Positions 52,555 to 61,287 of a stretch of 64,000 bases of DNA are shown here, in pieces. The notes beneath the pieces were generated by a model. The model made no database searches. It was not told the DNA's origin and worked only from the letters and a program-made list of their open reading frames with translations. The position numbers and the translations under genes are program-made. The stretch is taken from contig NZ_BMIG01000001.1 in assembly GCF_014641715.1 (NCBI RefSeq), positions 372,001 to 436,000 of the forward strand, given 5' to 3'. This DNA is from Polaromonas eurypsychrophila (GTDB taxonomy: Bacteria > Pseudomonadota > Gammaproteobacteria > Burkholderiales > Burkholderiaceae_C). Each line of letters starts with the position of its first letter. The first letter of the stretch is position 1.

Positions 52555-54450
52555 TCAGGCCACCCGTACGAATTTAGCGACGGAGGGGATGCCTTGCGAG
52601 TCCATCACGAAAAGCATGTAGTAACCCGGCGGAACCAGTGCGCTCGATGATGGAACGACCGCTGTCAGTCCGTTGCTGCGTGGCTGGACGCGCAGCTTGA
52701 TCGCACGCTGGTGCATGTCATTGCCATGCGTCGTGGCGCCGGGCGCCACCAATACCGCGCTGACCATGTCACTGCGGTCGGTGGAAATATTGAACGATTG
52801 GCCGTAAGTGACATTCGTGGGTGCAGCGGTGATTGTGGGTTGAGGGCCTTTGAACAAATACGGCGGTGAATAGACCTGGGCCTTGTGCTGGAACGCGGCT
52901 TGCGCTGAGTAGTCCATATCATCCTGCGACAGCAAGACGGTTGCGTCGGGAAGCAGAATGGCCGTGGAGTGGTAGGCGGCCTGAATGGTGTGCGGGGCCA
53001 ATTTCAACCATGTACCCGTGGTATCGATGGCTGCCTTGGAGTAAAGCTCGGTACTGAATTCCGCGTTTTCATAACCGTACAGGCCTTTGTTGCCGCCCAC
53101 GGTCAGCAGTGTCCCGTCGGGCAGGATGACCGTGTTGGCGTTGTGCCGGGGCGTCTGCCATTGGGGGTAGGTGTTCCAGCCCAGCGCAGGGTTAAAGCCA
53201 TCCAGCCATTCGTTGGCTGCCAGCGGGACTTTTTCCGTGTGTCCACCAGCAACCATGATCAATTGTCTGGGTTGGGCGGTTGAGGTATCGGTATAGGAGA
53301 TGCCATTGCCCAGGTAGTAATGGTCGCTTTTCATGCGCGGCAGACTGCTCCAGTTCCATGTTGCCGGATTCAGCTGGAAACTGCTGGCGGCATTTGGCCC
53401 GGCCTCCAGCATTTGCCCGGATGGAAGCAGGAATTGCAAGGGGTAAAGGCCGGAAGCATTGTGCGTGGAGACGACCTGGATGGTGCCTATGCCGTTCATA
53501 TTGGAATCAGGCGTCAACACCTCGACGGCGTTGGTGATGGCGCCTGAGCCAGTTTCGTCCATCCCGCTGGTGATGACAATCCGGTTGTCGGCCAGCTGGG
53601 TCACCGTCGGGTACCAGCGACCACGCACCATGTCAGGCTGTTTGGCCCAAAGTTCATTCAGGGGGTTGAAGGTGTAATTGGTCAGCGTCCCAGCCCAGTT
53701 GGTGGCGCCGCCGAGCGCGTTGGGGTCGGGGTAGCGCAGGTTGCCTCCAGCGAGATAGACGCGACCATCACTGAGGATGGTTTGGCCGGCACACCAGACG
53801 TTTTCCGGCGGGGGAATGTTGTAACCGGTCCGGCTAGCCGGATTCCAGATGAACGCAACCCCGTTTTTCGAGTTGGCCGGGTTATGGTAATCCACGGGGT
53901 CATAGGACCAGAACATGACTTTGCCCGTGTGCAGAAGTACCGCGGCAACGCCCACGACAGGGATGATGAACGGGTCGCTCCAGCGGCCCATCGTGGCCGG
54001 ATCCAGACTTCCTGCTGCAGCAGCGAGGGTTGGGGTGCCGCCAGGTTCCGCCAGCGCTGATCCGCCGCCCAGCCCCCGAAGGTCTGCAGGTTTGTTTTTG
54101 CGGATTTTGAACGCTGCTTGTTTGGCCGCCTCGTCGTCTTTGAGTGTTTGATCGGCGGACTTGAGAATGCCGGCTGCCGAAACCTTGCGCACGCCGCGTT
54201 CAACCTCGCATTGAACCAGGCGCATCTGGGCATGCTGGTCAGCGTGGCGCACGCCCAGTGTTTCCGTTTCATGGCGATATTTTTTCGCTTCTATATCAGC
54301 GGGTTGGCAAGCCTTGGCGCCTCTTGCATGGGCATGAGGGGCGGAAGGCGTCTGCGCCATTGACGAAAACGGGACGGCGAGCAGATTTGCGAGAAAAAAA
54401 GCGGAATAAAGTGTGACCGGGCGGGACACGGGGACGAGGGGGTAGGGCAT
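52555..54450 (-). CDS. Copper-radical oxidase, glyoxal/galactose oxidase family
   Basis: A 631-residue secreted oxidase with a signal peptide (about 1-32, SSMAQ). An unusual ~110-residue charged N-terminal region is followed by a kelch-type propeller and a C-terminal DUF1929 domain. The active-site set of galactose oxidase is complete: Cys220 (in WCAGQ) and Tyr280 (in GRWYPT) for the Cys-Tyr cofactor, Tyr493 and His494 (AAYHST), and His575 (TTHGND). Such enzymes oxidise an alcohol or aldehyde and release hydrogen peroxide. The start at 54450 (MPYPLVPVSR) is the one with a signal peptide; a TGTCCTACG motif lies ~110 bases upstream. Confidence 0.85.
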   Translation of the reverse strand: MPYPLVPVSRPVTLYSAFFLANLLAVPFSSMAQTPSAPHAHARGAKACQPADIEAKKYRHETETLGVRHADQHAQMRLVQCEVERGVRKVSAAGILKSADQTLKDDEAAKQAAFKIRKNKPADLRGLGGGSALAEPGGTPTLAAAAGSLDPATMGRWSDPFIIPVVGVAAVLLHTGKVMFWSYDPVDYHNPANSKNGVAFIWNPASRTGYNIPPPENVWCAGQTILSDGRVYLAGGNLRYPDPNALGGATNWAGTLTNYTFNPLNELWAKQPDMVRGRWYPTVTQLADNRIVITSGMDETGSGAITNAVEVLTPDSNMNGIGTIQVVSTHNASGLYPLQFLLPSGQMLEAGPNAASSFQLNPATWNWSSLPRMKSDHYYLGNGISYTDTSTAQPRQLIMVAGGHTEKVPLAANEWLDGFNPALGWNTYPQWQTPRHNANTVILPDGTLLTVGGNKGLYGYENAEFSTELYSKAAIDTTGTWLKLAPHTIQAAYHSTAILLPDATVLLSQDDMDYSAQAAFQHKAQVYSPPYLFKGPQPTITAAPTNVTYGQSFNISTDRSDMVSAVLVAPGATTHGNDMHQRAIKLRVQPRSNGLTAVVPSSSALVPPGYYMLFVMDSQGIPSVAKFVRVA

Positions 54451-54555
54451 ATGATGTTTATCCAAAGTGGAAGGCAAAAATGCATAAAAACGTAAGGGGT
54501 CAAAAAACTGTAACTCTCGAAAATCCCGGTGCCGTGAGATGCGGGCGACAGCCGA

Positions 54556-54564
54556 CGTAGGACA
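54556..54564 (-). promoter_or_regulatory. TGTCCTACA-like motif (8 of 9) upstream of the copper-radical oxidase
   Basis: The minus strand reads TGTCCTACG. It lies in the 276-bp divergent region between the oxidase and the molybdenum hydroxylase. Confidence 0.4.
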
Positions 54565-54726
54565 CTTTTCTGTGGGTTTCCACGGGATTGATCGATCTGC
54601 ACACGGCATACGGCAAACGGCAGAGCAAACAAAAGAAGCGAGACGATGCCAAAGGCGACGGCGGCTGTGACACGTAGGTCTACGGCGTCACACTGCCTTG
54701 GCTTGCAACCATCCCGCATTTACGCG

Positions 54727-57087
54727 ATGACTACCGAAGGGCATTTTTTGAAGACTTTCGCTGACTCTGATCTAGTACCGGCGCGTTTCGGCAGCGGCCA
54801 GGCCGTGCACCGCCTCGAAGACGACGCGCTGCTGACCGGGGTCGGCCAGTTCACCGACGACGTGACGCTGGAGCAAGAGACCCATCTGTTTTTTGTGCGT
54901 TCTCCCTATCCCCATGCACGCATCGCCGCGCTGGACAGCACGGTCGCTTTGGCCATGCCGGGTGTGCTGGCCATCGTCACCGGCGCCGATCTGGTGGCGG
55001 CCGGTGTCAAGGCGATTCCGGGCATAGGCGGCTTTTTGCGCGCCGACAAATCACCCTGCGCGACACCGCCACGGCGCGCGCTGGCCCACGAACGCGTGCG
55101 GTTTGTCGGCGAGCCGGTGGCCGCGGTGGTGGCCCTGAGCCTGCGCCTGGCGCGCGACGCGGCCGAGGCGATCATCGTGGACTACGACGAGTTGCCCATG
55201 GTGGTGGATGTGAATGATGCGATGGCCGCCGGCGCGCCGGCGCTGTGCCCTGAAGCGCCTGACAACATCGCGGCCGAGACGCGTTACGGCGATGCTGCGG
55301 CCACTACCGCCGCCTTTGCCGCAGCCCGCCACATTGTCAAACTTGACATCGTGAATCAGCGCCTGGCCGCGCTGAGCCTGGAGCCGCGCTCGGTGCTGGC
55401 CGGTTTCGACACCGCCTCGCAGCGCCTGACCATCCGCATGAGCACGCAGATGCCCTCGGGCGTGCGCAACTCGGTGTGTGACGCGCTGGGCATTGCCAAA
55501 GAGGCGGTGCGTGTCATCGTTGGCGACGTGGGCGGCGGCTTCGGCATGAAAACCGGCGCTTACCCCGAGGACGTGTCTGTCGCCTTTTGCGCGCGCAAGC
55601 TGCAGCGTGCCGTCAAGTGGGTGGCGGACCGCAGCGAGGAGTTTGTCTCCGCCACGCACGGCCGCGACCTGCAAAGCCGCGCCGAACTGGCGCTCGATGA
55701 AAGCGGCAAAATCCTGGCCTTGCGGCTGGCCTCGCTAGCCAACGTCGGTGCCTACCCGACCGGTGCGGGCGCGGCCATCCAGTTGTTGATCGGTCCCTGG
55801 GTGCAGACCAGTGTGTACGACATCCAGACTATTGACTTCCATTTCCGCGCGGTGTTGACCAACACCGCGCCCACCAGCGCCTACCGCGGCGCCGGGCGGC
55901 CAGAAGCCATTTTCATCATGGAGCGGCTGATGGACGAGGCGGCGCGCCAGACCGGCATGGACCGCCTCGCGCTGCGTCGCCGCAACTTCATCCAGCCGGC
56001 GCAGATGCCTTACAAAAACCCCATGGGTCAGGTCTATGACAGCGGCCGCTTCGAGTCCGTGATGGACCAGGCGCTGCTGCTAGCCGACTGGCCTGGTTTT
56101 GAGGCGCGCGCCACCGCGTCGAAACAGCGTGGCTTGATGCGCGGCCTCGGCATTTCGACCTTTCTCGAATGGACCGGCGGCAATGCGCTGGAAGAACGTG
56201 TGACTTTGTCTGTGCGTGCCGACGACGGCGTGATCGAGGTGTTCTCTGCCGTCAATGCCATGGGGCAGGGCATCCTGACCTCGCTGACGCAACTGGTGGT
56301 GGATGCCTTTGGTGTGCCGCCCGAAAAAGTGCGCGTTGTGCTCGGCGACACCGACCGCGGCGACGGTTTCGGCAGTGCCGGTTCGCGCTCGCTGTTCACC
56401 GGCGGCTCGGCGGTGCGCGTGGGTGCCGAGCGCACCATCGACAAGGCCAGGCAACTGGCGGCGAAAGAATTTGAAGCCGCCGAACAGGACATCAGTTACG
56501 CCGACGGCAAGTTCACCGTGGCGGGCACCGATCTGGCCATCGACATTTTTGCGCTGGCGGCACGTCAGGGCGAGCAGCGCATCTTCATGGAGTCGACCAC
56601 CGCCGTGGCCGGACCGTCCTGGCCCAACGGCTGCCACATCAGCGAGGTCGAAATCGACCCGCAGACCGGCCATGTGGCGGTGGTGGCTTATGCCTCGGTT
56701 AACGATGTGGGCCGCGTTGTGAATCCGATGATTGTGCGCGGTCAGCTTGATGGTGGTGCAGTGCAGGGCATCGGGCAGGCACTGTTTGAACACCTGGTCT
56801 ACGACCGCGAGACCGGCCAGCCGGTCACCGGCAGCCTGATGGACTACGCCGCGCCGCGCGCTGGGGATACACCGCCTTTTCTCACCGAAATGGATCAGTC
56901 CACACCGTGCCTGAACAACCCGCTTGGGGTCAAGGGCGTGGGGGAGCTGGGCACCATAGGCGCTGGCCCTTCGGTGGTCAATGCCGTGGCCGATGCGCTG
57001 GCGCGGGCCGGCCTGGCCGCGCAATCGCCACACCTGCAGATGCCCTTGAGCCCGTCGCGACTGTGGGGGCTGATACAAGCGACCTAG
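54727..57087 (+). CDS. Molybdenum hydroxylase large subunit (xanthine dehydrogenase/CoxL family)
   Basis: A 786-residue molybdopterin-binding subunit. GGGFGMK at 269-275 and AYRGAGRPEA contact the cofactor, and the catalytic glutamate is Glu740 in GVGELGTIGAG. The a/b hammerhead N-terminal domain begins with RLEDDALLTGVGQFTDDV. These enzymes normally need a [2Fe-2S] small subunit and an FAD medium subunit, neither of which is adjacent. The start at 54727 has no ribosome-binding site; in-frame codons further upstream are open but not family-like. Substrate could be an aldehyde or N-heterocycle. Confidence 0.88.
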   Translation: MTTEGHFLKTFADSDLVPARFGSGQAVHRLEDDALLTGVGQFTDDVTLEQETHLFFVRSPYPHARIAALDSTVALAMPGVLAIVTGADLVAAGVKAIPGIGGFLRADKSPCATPPRRALAHERVRFVGEPVAAVVALSLRLARDAAEAIIVDYDELPMVVDVNDAMAAGAPALCPEAPDNIAAETRYGDAAATTAAFAAARHIVKLDIVNQRLAALSLEPRSVLAGFDTASQRLTIRMSTQMPSGVRNSVCDALGIAKEAVRVIVGDVGGGFGMKTGAYPEDVSVAFCARKLQRAVKWVADRSEEFVSATHGRDLQSRAELALDESGKILALRLASLANVGAYPTGAGAAIQLLIGPWVQTSVYDIQTIDFHFRAVLTNTAPTSAYRGAGRPEAIFIMERLMDEAARQTGMDRLALRRRNFIQPAQMPYKNPMGQVYDSGRFESVMDQALLLADWPGFEARATASKQRGLMRGLGISTFLEWTGGNALEERVTLSVRADDGVIEVFSAVNAMGQGILTSLTQLVVDAFGVPPEKVRVVLGDTDRGDGFGSAGSRSLFTGGSAVRVGAERTIDKARQLAAKEFEAAEQDISYADGKFTVAGTDLAIDIFALAARQGEQRIFMESTTAVAGPSWPNGCHISEVEIDPQTGHVAVVAYASVNDVGRVVNPMIVRGQLDGGAVQGIGQALFEHLVYDRETGQPVTGSLMDYAAPRAGDTPPFLTEMDQSTPCLNNPLGVKGVGELGTIGAGPSVVNAVADALARAGLAAQSPHLQMPLSPSRLWGLIQAT

Positions 57088-57092
57088 CTGAT

Positions 57093-57108
57093 CCGGGCTG
57101 TAGCCCGG
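57093..57108 (+). terminator. Hairpin after the molybdenum hydroxylase
   Basis: CCGGGCT and AGCCCGG flank GT, six bases after the stop, followed by CGCTGAAAAATTTT. The T-run is offset, so it is a modest candidate. Confidence 0.45.
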
Positions 57109-57133
57109 CGCTGAAAAATTTTGCAAGGAGGGG

Positions 57134-57161
57134 TTGACAGGCCGTGCCGCCTAAATAAAAT
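57134..57161 (+). promoter_or_regulatory. Promoter of the TetR operon
   Basis: TTGACA at 57134-57139 and TAAAAT at 57156-57161, separated by 16 bases, a near-consensus sigma-70 promoter. The expected start of transcription, about 57168, leaves a leader of only ~17 bases before the ATG. Confidence 0.7.
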
Positions 57162-57184
57162 ACATACCAACCAGTTTGTATTTT
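57157..57184. promoter_or_regulatory. Probable TetR operator
   Basis: AAAATACA and TGTATTTT form a perfect 8-bp dyad with a 12-base spacer. It overlaps the -10 box and ends exactly at the base before the tetR-type start codon, which suits autorepression. Confidence 0.65.
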
Positions 57185-57865
57185 ATGTCAATCACCCCCA
57201 CTCTAATTTCCCGCCCTCCTCAGGCCCGTGCATTGCAGACCCGAGGCCTGTTGCTCGACGCCGCACTGCGGGTGATCCGCAGCAAGGGCTACAGCGCGAC
57301 CACGGTGGATGATGTCTGCCGCGCCGCCGGTGTCACAAAAGGCAGTTTTTTCCATCACTTCAGCGCCAAGGAAGATCTCGCGATCCAGGCCGCGCAGCAC
57401 TGGAACGAAGTAACCGGTGCGCTTTTTGCCAGCGCGCCGTACCAGTCCGTGCCAGACCCGCGCGACCGCATCCTGGCCTACATCGACTTTCGCGCGCAAA
57501 TCGTGCAGGGTGACCTGGCCAACGTGACCTGCCTGCTCGGCACCATGGTGCAGGAGACCTTCGACAGCCACCCTGCCATCCGCGCCGCCTGCCGTGAAGG
57601 CATGGAGAGCCACGCTCGCACGCTCGAGCCCATGATTGCGCAGGCCAAGGCACTGTATGCGCCTGAGGCTGACTGGAACGCTGAAAACCTGGCCCTGTAC
57701 ACCCAGGCGGCTTTGCAGGGTGCCTTCATTCTCGCCAAGGCGCGGGGCAATACATACATCGCCGTCCAGTGCATTGCACATTTGCGGCACTACGTTCAAA
57801 GCTTGCTCACGCCTGTGGCGCAGCCCCCGACCATCTCAACGCATTCCAAAGGAACAATCCAATGA
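57185..57865 (+). CDS. TetR-family transcriptional regulator
   Basis: A 226-residue repressor. The N-terminal helix-turn-helix is TRGLLLDAALRVIRSKGYSATTVDDVCRAAGVTKGSFFHHFSAKEDL; the C-terminal half is a ligand-binding domain with cysteines at about 119 and 140. The ATG at 57185 lies directly after the operator dyad and has no ribosome-binding site. The stop overlaps the ATG of the SRPBCC gene, so regulator and target are in one operon. Confidence 0.92.
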   Translation: MSITPTLISRPPQARALQTRGLLLDAALRVIRSKGYSATTVDDVCRAAGVTKGSFFHHFSAKEDLAIQAAQHWNEVTGALFASAPYQSVPDPRDRILAYIDFRAQIVQGDLANVTCLLGTMVQETFDSHPAIRAACREGMESHARTLEPMIAQAKALYAPEADWNAENLALYTQAALQGAFILAKARGNTYIAVQCIAHLRHYVQSLLTPVAQPPTISTHSKGTIQ

Positions 57866-58332
57866 CAAACACGCAGAACACCAGCCGCAGCGGCAACACC
57901 ATTGAATTGCACCGTGTGCTCACCAGCACCCCCGAGAAAATCTGGCGCGCTTTCACGCAACCCGATGCCTTTGCGCGCTGGCTGCCCCCCAACGGCTTCA
58001 CGGCGCATGTGTATGAGTTGGATGCTGTGGTCGGCGGCAGTTATCGCATGTCGTTCACCAACTTCACGACCGGCGGTGAGATGTTCTTCGGCGGCAACTA
58101 CCTGGAGTTGCGTCCGAATGAATGTATTGCCTACACAGCAAGTTTTGAAGACCCGAATCTTCCGGGCGAGATGACCACACACATCACGATCAAGCCGGTC
58201 TCGGTCGGCGTGGAAATTCAAATCACCCAAAGTGGCATTCCGGCGGTGATCCCAGCAGAAGCCTGCTATCTCGGCTGGCAGGAATCGCTGAGGCATCTGG
58301 CCAAACTGGTCGAGCCGAATATCCCGGGCTGA
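57862..58332 (+). CDS. SRPBCC/AHSA1-domain protein
   Basis: A 156-residue protein with the START-like SRPBCC fold, which binds hydrophobic ligands. Family sequence: LTSTPEKIWRAFTQPDAFARWLPPNGF, then MFFGGNYLELRPNECIAYTASFED and the late GWQESLRHLAKLVE. AAAGGAAC precedes the ATG, which overlaps the TetR stop as ATGA. Function unknown; coregulation with the TetR gene suggests a stress or xenobiotic role. Confidence 0.88.
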   Translation: MTNTQNTSRSGNTIELHRVLTSTPEKIWRAFTQPDAFARWLPPNGFTAHVYELDAVVGGSYRMSFTNFTTGGEMFFGGNYLELRPNECIAYTASFEDPNLPGEMTTHITIKPVSVGVEIQITQSGIPAVIPAEACYLGWQESLRHLAKLVEPNIPG

Positions 58333-58398
58333 GCGCTATCAAACACCCTCCAGGGTCACTAAAGCCCCATTTACCCCTTGATTGTCCAAAAGGATCGC

Positions 58399-58815
58399 AT
58401 GATGAAAATCACAGTTGAAGCCCTTGTGAATGCCCCCGTCGCCAGAGTTTGGAGCGCTTACACAACACCCGCAGCCATCAAGCTATGGAATACCGCGTCA
58501 AGCGACTGGCACACCACCGCCGCATCGGTCGATCTGCGCGTGGGTGGCGTGTTCAGCTCGCGCATGGAAGCCAAGGATGGCAGCATCGGCTTTGATTTCG
58601 CAGGGACATACACCAAGCTGGTACCCACCCAGCATATCGAGTACTCCTTCGGCGACCGGACAGGCGTCGTCGAATTTATCCCCAGTGAAAAAGGCGTGAC
58701 GGTGCGCGTCACTTTTGATGCGGAAGCAACGCATTCCATCGATCAGCAGCGCGATGGATGGCAGGCGATCCTGGACAATTTCGTCAGATATGTGCAACAT
58801 GAAGAAATGACCTGA
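58399..58815 (+). CDS. SRPBCC/AHSA1-domain protein
   Basis: A 138-residue relative of the previous gene product. VEALVNAPVARVWSAYTTPAAIKLWNTASSDWHTT and the closing GWQAILDNFVRYVQ are family-typical. AAAAGGA lies before the ATG; an adjacent second ATG (58402) is an alternative. It follows the first SRPBCC gene by 66 bp and is probably in the same operon. Confidence 0.87.
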   Translation: MMKITVEALVNAPVARVWSAYTTPAAIKLWNTASSDWHTTAASVDLRVGGVFSSRMEAKDGSIGFDFAGTYTKLVPTQHIEYSFGDRTGVVEFIPSEKGVTVRVTFDAEATHSIDQQRDGWQAILDNFVRYVQHEEMT

Positions 58816-58879
58816 TCATCGCTGCTAAAAATCCCGCAAAGGGCACGATCTGCATCTGCGCCTTGCAAGGGTAAATTTC

Positions 58880-58936
58880 AAAAAATAGGTCTTCAGCCCA
58901 TACCCCACGGTCATAAATTGCTATTTATTTCATAGT
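58880..58936 (+). repeat. Family A repeat, copy 15
   Basis: Tail AAAAAATAGGTCTTCAGCCC and arm GCTATTTATTTCATAGT at 58920-58936. It separates the SRPBCC operon from the reductase gene. Confidence 0.75.
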
Positions 58937-58992
58937 GGTTTGGTGTCTTTCTGCACACGCTGACAGGCACGCGACATCTTCCGGAAACCGCG

Positions 58993-59001
58993 TAGGACAG
59001 C
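58993..59001 (-). promoter_or_regulatory. TGTCCTACA-like motif (8 of 9) near the reductase gene
   Basis: The minus strand reads TGTCCTACG; its orientation is opposite to the gene that starts 47 bases further on. Confidence 0.35.
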
Positions 59002-59047
59002 GCCGAAACAGTGGTTTGGCGCACGCGTGCCTGCCTACACTGGCAGC

Positions 59048-60118
59048 ATGATCGATATCCGCAAAGGCCAGGCGCCGGCCGTTTTGTCGCGCAGCATCTT
59101 CCATGAACGCTTCATGCAGTCCTTCATGGATCCGGCCTTCCGGGCCGAGGAAGAAGCCATCTCGCGGGTCGAGCAGATTGCCTGGGAAGCCTACAAGGAA
59201 GGCCGCAAGGCGCCGGTGACGCGCAAGGCCGGGCGCGCTTATGCCGACCCGGATTACGACCTGTCGGTCGATTGGCTGGACGCCAAAAGCCGCATCAACA
59301 AGGCCGCTGCGGCGTGGAAGAAACCGTCGACGCCCTCACGCGTGCTGCTGATCTGCGGATCATCACGCAACGACGGCACTTGCCCCGGCGAAATCTCCAA
59401 GACCTTCCGCATGATTGAATGGGCGCAGAAGGTATTGAAGAAGGAGAAGATGGAGACCGACGTGCTCGACCTGAGCCTGCTTACATCAAGCTACCACCTG
59501 CACATTCACCCTTGCAAGGGCTGCGTGTCTACCGCCATGCCGCTGTGCCACTGGCCTTGCAGTTGTTACCCGAATCATTCGATGGGCCAGACCAGCGACT
59601 GGATGAACGAAATTTATGAACGCTGGACTGCTGCGCATGCCGTCATCATCATGACGCCGGTGTACTGGTATCAGTCGCCAAGTCCGCTCAAACTCATGAT
59701 TGACCGGCTGGTCTGCGCCGACGGCGGCAACCCCGATCCGACCACTACCCATGGCAAAAAGCCGGCCGAAGCCAAAGCGCTCGAACTCAAAGGCTGGGAC
59801 TTCCCCAAACACCTGGCCGGCCGGGTGTACGGCCTAGTGGTGCATGGCGACGTGGCCGGCATCGAAGGCTCGCGGCGCGGCCTGTCGGACTGGCTGGACT
59901 GGATGGGTCTGATGGATGCCGGCAGCCAGGCACGCCTGGACCGGTATGTCGGTTATTACGAACCGTATGCGACCAGCCACCAAGCGCTGGACGTCGACAC
60001 CGCCATGCAGGCCGAGGTGCGCAATGTGGCGACCGCAGTAGCGAATGCGGTGAAAGAATTGCGTGCCGGCAAGCTGTCACAGCCCGACAAGGGCCTGACG
60101 CGGCCACGGCCCAAATAA
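59048..60118 (+). CDS. NAD(P)H-dependent FMN reductase (flavodoxin fold)
   Basis: A 356-residue protein. The N-terminal ~95 residues are helical and not part of the core. The flavodoxin-like domain starts with VLLICGSSRNDGTCPGEISKTF, the FMN-phosphate loop, and continues with VIIMTPVYWYQSPSPLKLMIDRLVC, the flavin ring region. Several cysteines in HPCKGCVST and CHWPCSCYP are conserved in this subgroup and could be redox active. The start at 59048 (MIDIRKGQAP) has no ribosome-binding site; GTG 59027 is an alternative. Confidence 0.85.
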   Translation: MIDIRKGQAPAVLSRSIFHERFMQSFMDPAFRAEEEAISRVEQIAWEAYKEGRKAPVTRKAGRAYADPDYDLSVDWLDAKSRINKAAAAWKKPSTPSRVLLICGSSRNDGTCPGEISKTFRMIEWAQKVLKKEKMETDVLDLSLLTSSYHLHIHPCKGCVSTAMPLCHWPCSCYPNHSMGQTSDWMNEIYERWTAAHAVIIMTPVYWYQSPSPLKLMIDRLVCADGGNPDPTTTHGKKPAEAKALELKGWDFPKHLAGRVYGLVVHGDVAGIEGSRRGLSDWLDWMGLMDAGSQARLDRYVGYYEPYATSHQALDVDTAMQAEVRNVATAVANAVKELRAGKLSQPDKGLTRPRPK

Positions 60119-60387
60119 TTCACCCTGTTGTCAGGCCGGATCGGCATTTTTTTGGCGCGTATCGCTGTAGGCGCCTGATTGAGAGTTTGTAGCTTGAAAG
60201 CACTTGTCGGACCATCATCGTGGTCAAAAACAGTTCTCTCGTGTGCACGGCTGCTTACAAACTCATGGGCTCTGCGATGTCAGAAATAGAGGAACTGATT
60301 GCAGGCGAACGAGCCAAGTTAATGACACCCTGCATTCCGGCAAAACCAAGGCCTTCAGCTCAACAACCCCCACCTAGGAGAAACACT

Positions 60388-60777
60388 ATGTATGGATTTC
60401 ACGTGACGCTCAATCTTTCGTTTGACGAGGCCGTGGAGCGCGTCACGGCGGCACTGAAACGCGAAGGCTTCGGCGTCCTGAGCGACATCGACATTCGGGG
60501 CGCGATGAAGGAAAAGCTCGGTATCGACATGCCACCGTACCGTATCCTTGGCGCCTGCAACCCGCCGCTAGCGCACAAGGCCTTGCAGGCCGACCCTGAC
60601 ATCGGCTTGCTGCTTCCCTGCAACGTAGTGGTCCGGCAGGAAGCAGAAAGTCGGGTCACTGTCGCAATCATCGATCCCATGGTGATGATGGAGATGGTGA
60701 AACAACCCGAAGTCCAGCATGTTGCGGAGGACGCCGCGCAGCGGCTGCGGCGAGTCTGTGAAAGCCTCGGGCAGTGA
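60388..60777 (+). CDS. DUF302 domain protein
   Basis: A 129-residue cytoplasmic protein of the DUF302 family: DEAVERVTAALKREGFGVLSDIDIRGAMKEKLG, YRILGACNPPLAHKALQADPDIGLLLPCNVVVRQ. The conserved cysteines GAC and LPC are present. DUF302 genes are often beside copper- or sulfur-related genes; remnants of a multicopper oxidase and a DsbG-like gene lie downstream. TAGGAG precedes the ATG at 60388. The 270-bp gap before it has one open frame (60220 on) that is not convincing. Confidence 0.88.
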   Translation: MYGFHVTLNLSFDEAVERVTAALKREGFGVLSDIDIRGAMKEKLGIDMPPYRILGACNPPLAHKALQADPDIGLLLPCNVVVRQEAESRVTVAIIDPMVMMEMVKQPEVQHVAEDAAQRLRRVCESLGQ

Positions 60778-61287
60778 GATATGGATTCAATTCCTCCCAG
60801 TTCACTTCGGGGGTTGGACGATTCGCGTTGATCCCCGCGAGCCCGGATCTGCTTGCGATGTCGTGCACGTAAAATACTGCAGCCGATGCCCACCGTCGAT
60901 GTCGATCCTGAAGGCCCCGCGTCTTGTTCGCCCCGAGCGCATCTTTGCGCGCCTGGAAACGGACTGCGATCGCCACGATGGTTGCGGCTTCTCGCAGTGG
61001 GCCTGCTGCGGATCGGCGTCCGTGTCGCCGTAATTTCCGTGCCACAGTTCTGTCGCATCAGGCGCTGCTCGGGCGAGCCGGAGAGATCCTACGCGGCTAC
61101 TGGAGCGGTCTAGCCGGATGACTTAACTGCCTGCTGGCCATGGCGGCGGCCACGTTGGCAGTGAATTTATCTGGGAAGCGTGAGGGCTCCGGTCGGCCTC
61201 GATGACATAGCCTATCACCGGATGGTAGTCAGTAGACGTTCTTCAGCTCTTCGCCGCGCAGATACTCCAGCTCATGGGGTAAGCAGA
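60778..61287. other. Decayed, gene-poor DNA
   Basis: No intact gene is recognised. Short coding-like fragments on the minus strand, for example PHELEYLRGEELKNVY ending at 61229, suggest remnants of lost genes. I cannot name them. Confidence 0.4.

Noticed and set aside
56080-57126. 348-residue minus-strand open frame opposite the Mo hydroxylase
   Set aside because: Antisense shadow, Gln/His/Arg-rich, no ribosome-binding site.
60220-60387. 56-residue N-terminal extension of the DUF302 protein
   Set aside because: The ATG at 60388 has a clear ribosome-binding site (TAGGAG) and begins at the family N-terminus.
60399-61058. 219-residue minus-strand open frame opposite DUF302 and beyond
   Set aside because: Ser/Arg-rich shadow composition over a real gene, with no recognisable domain.
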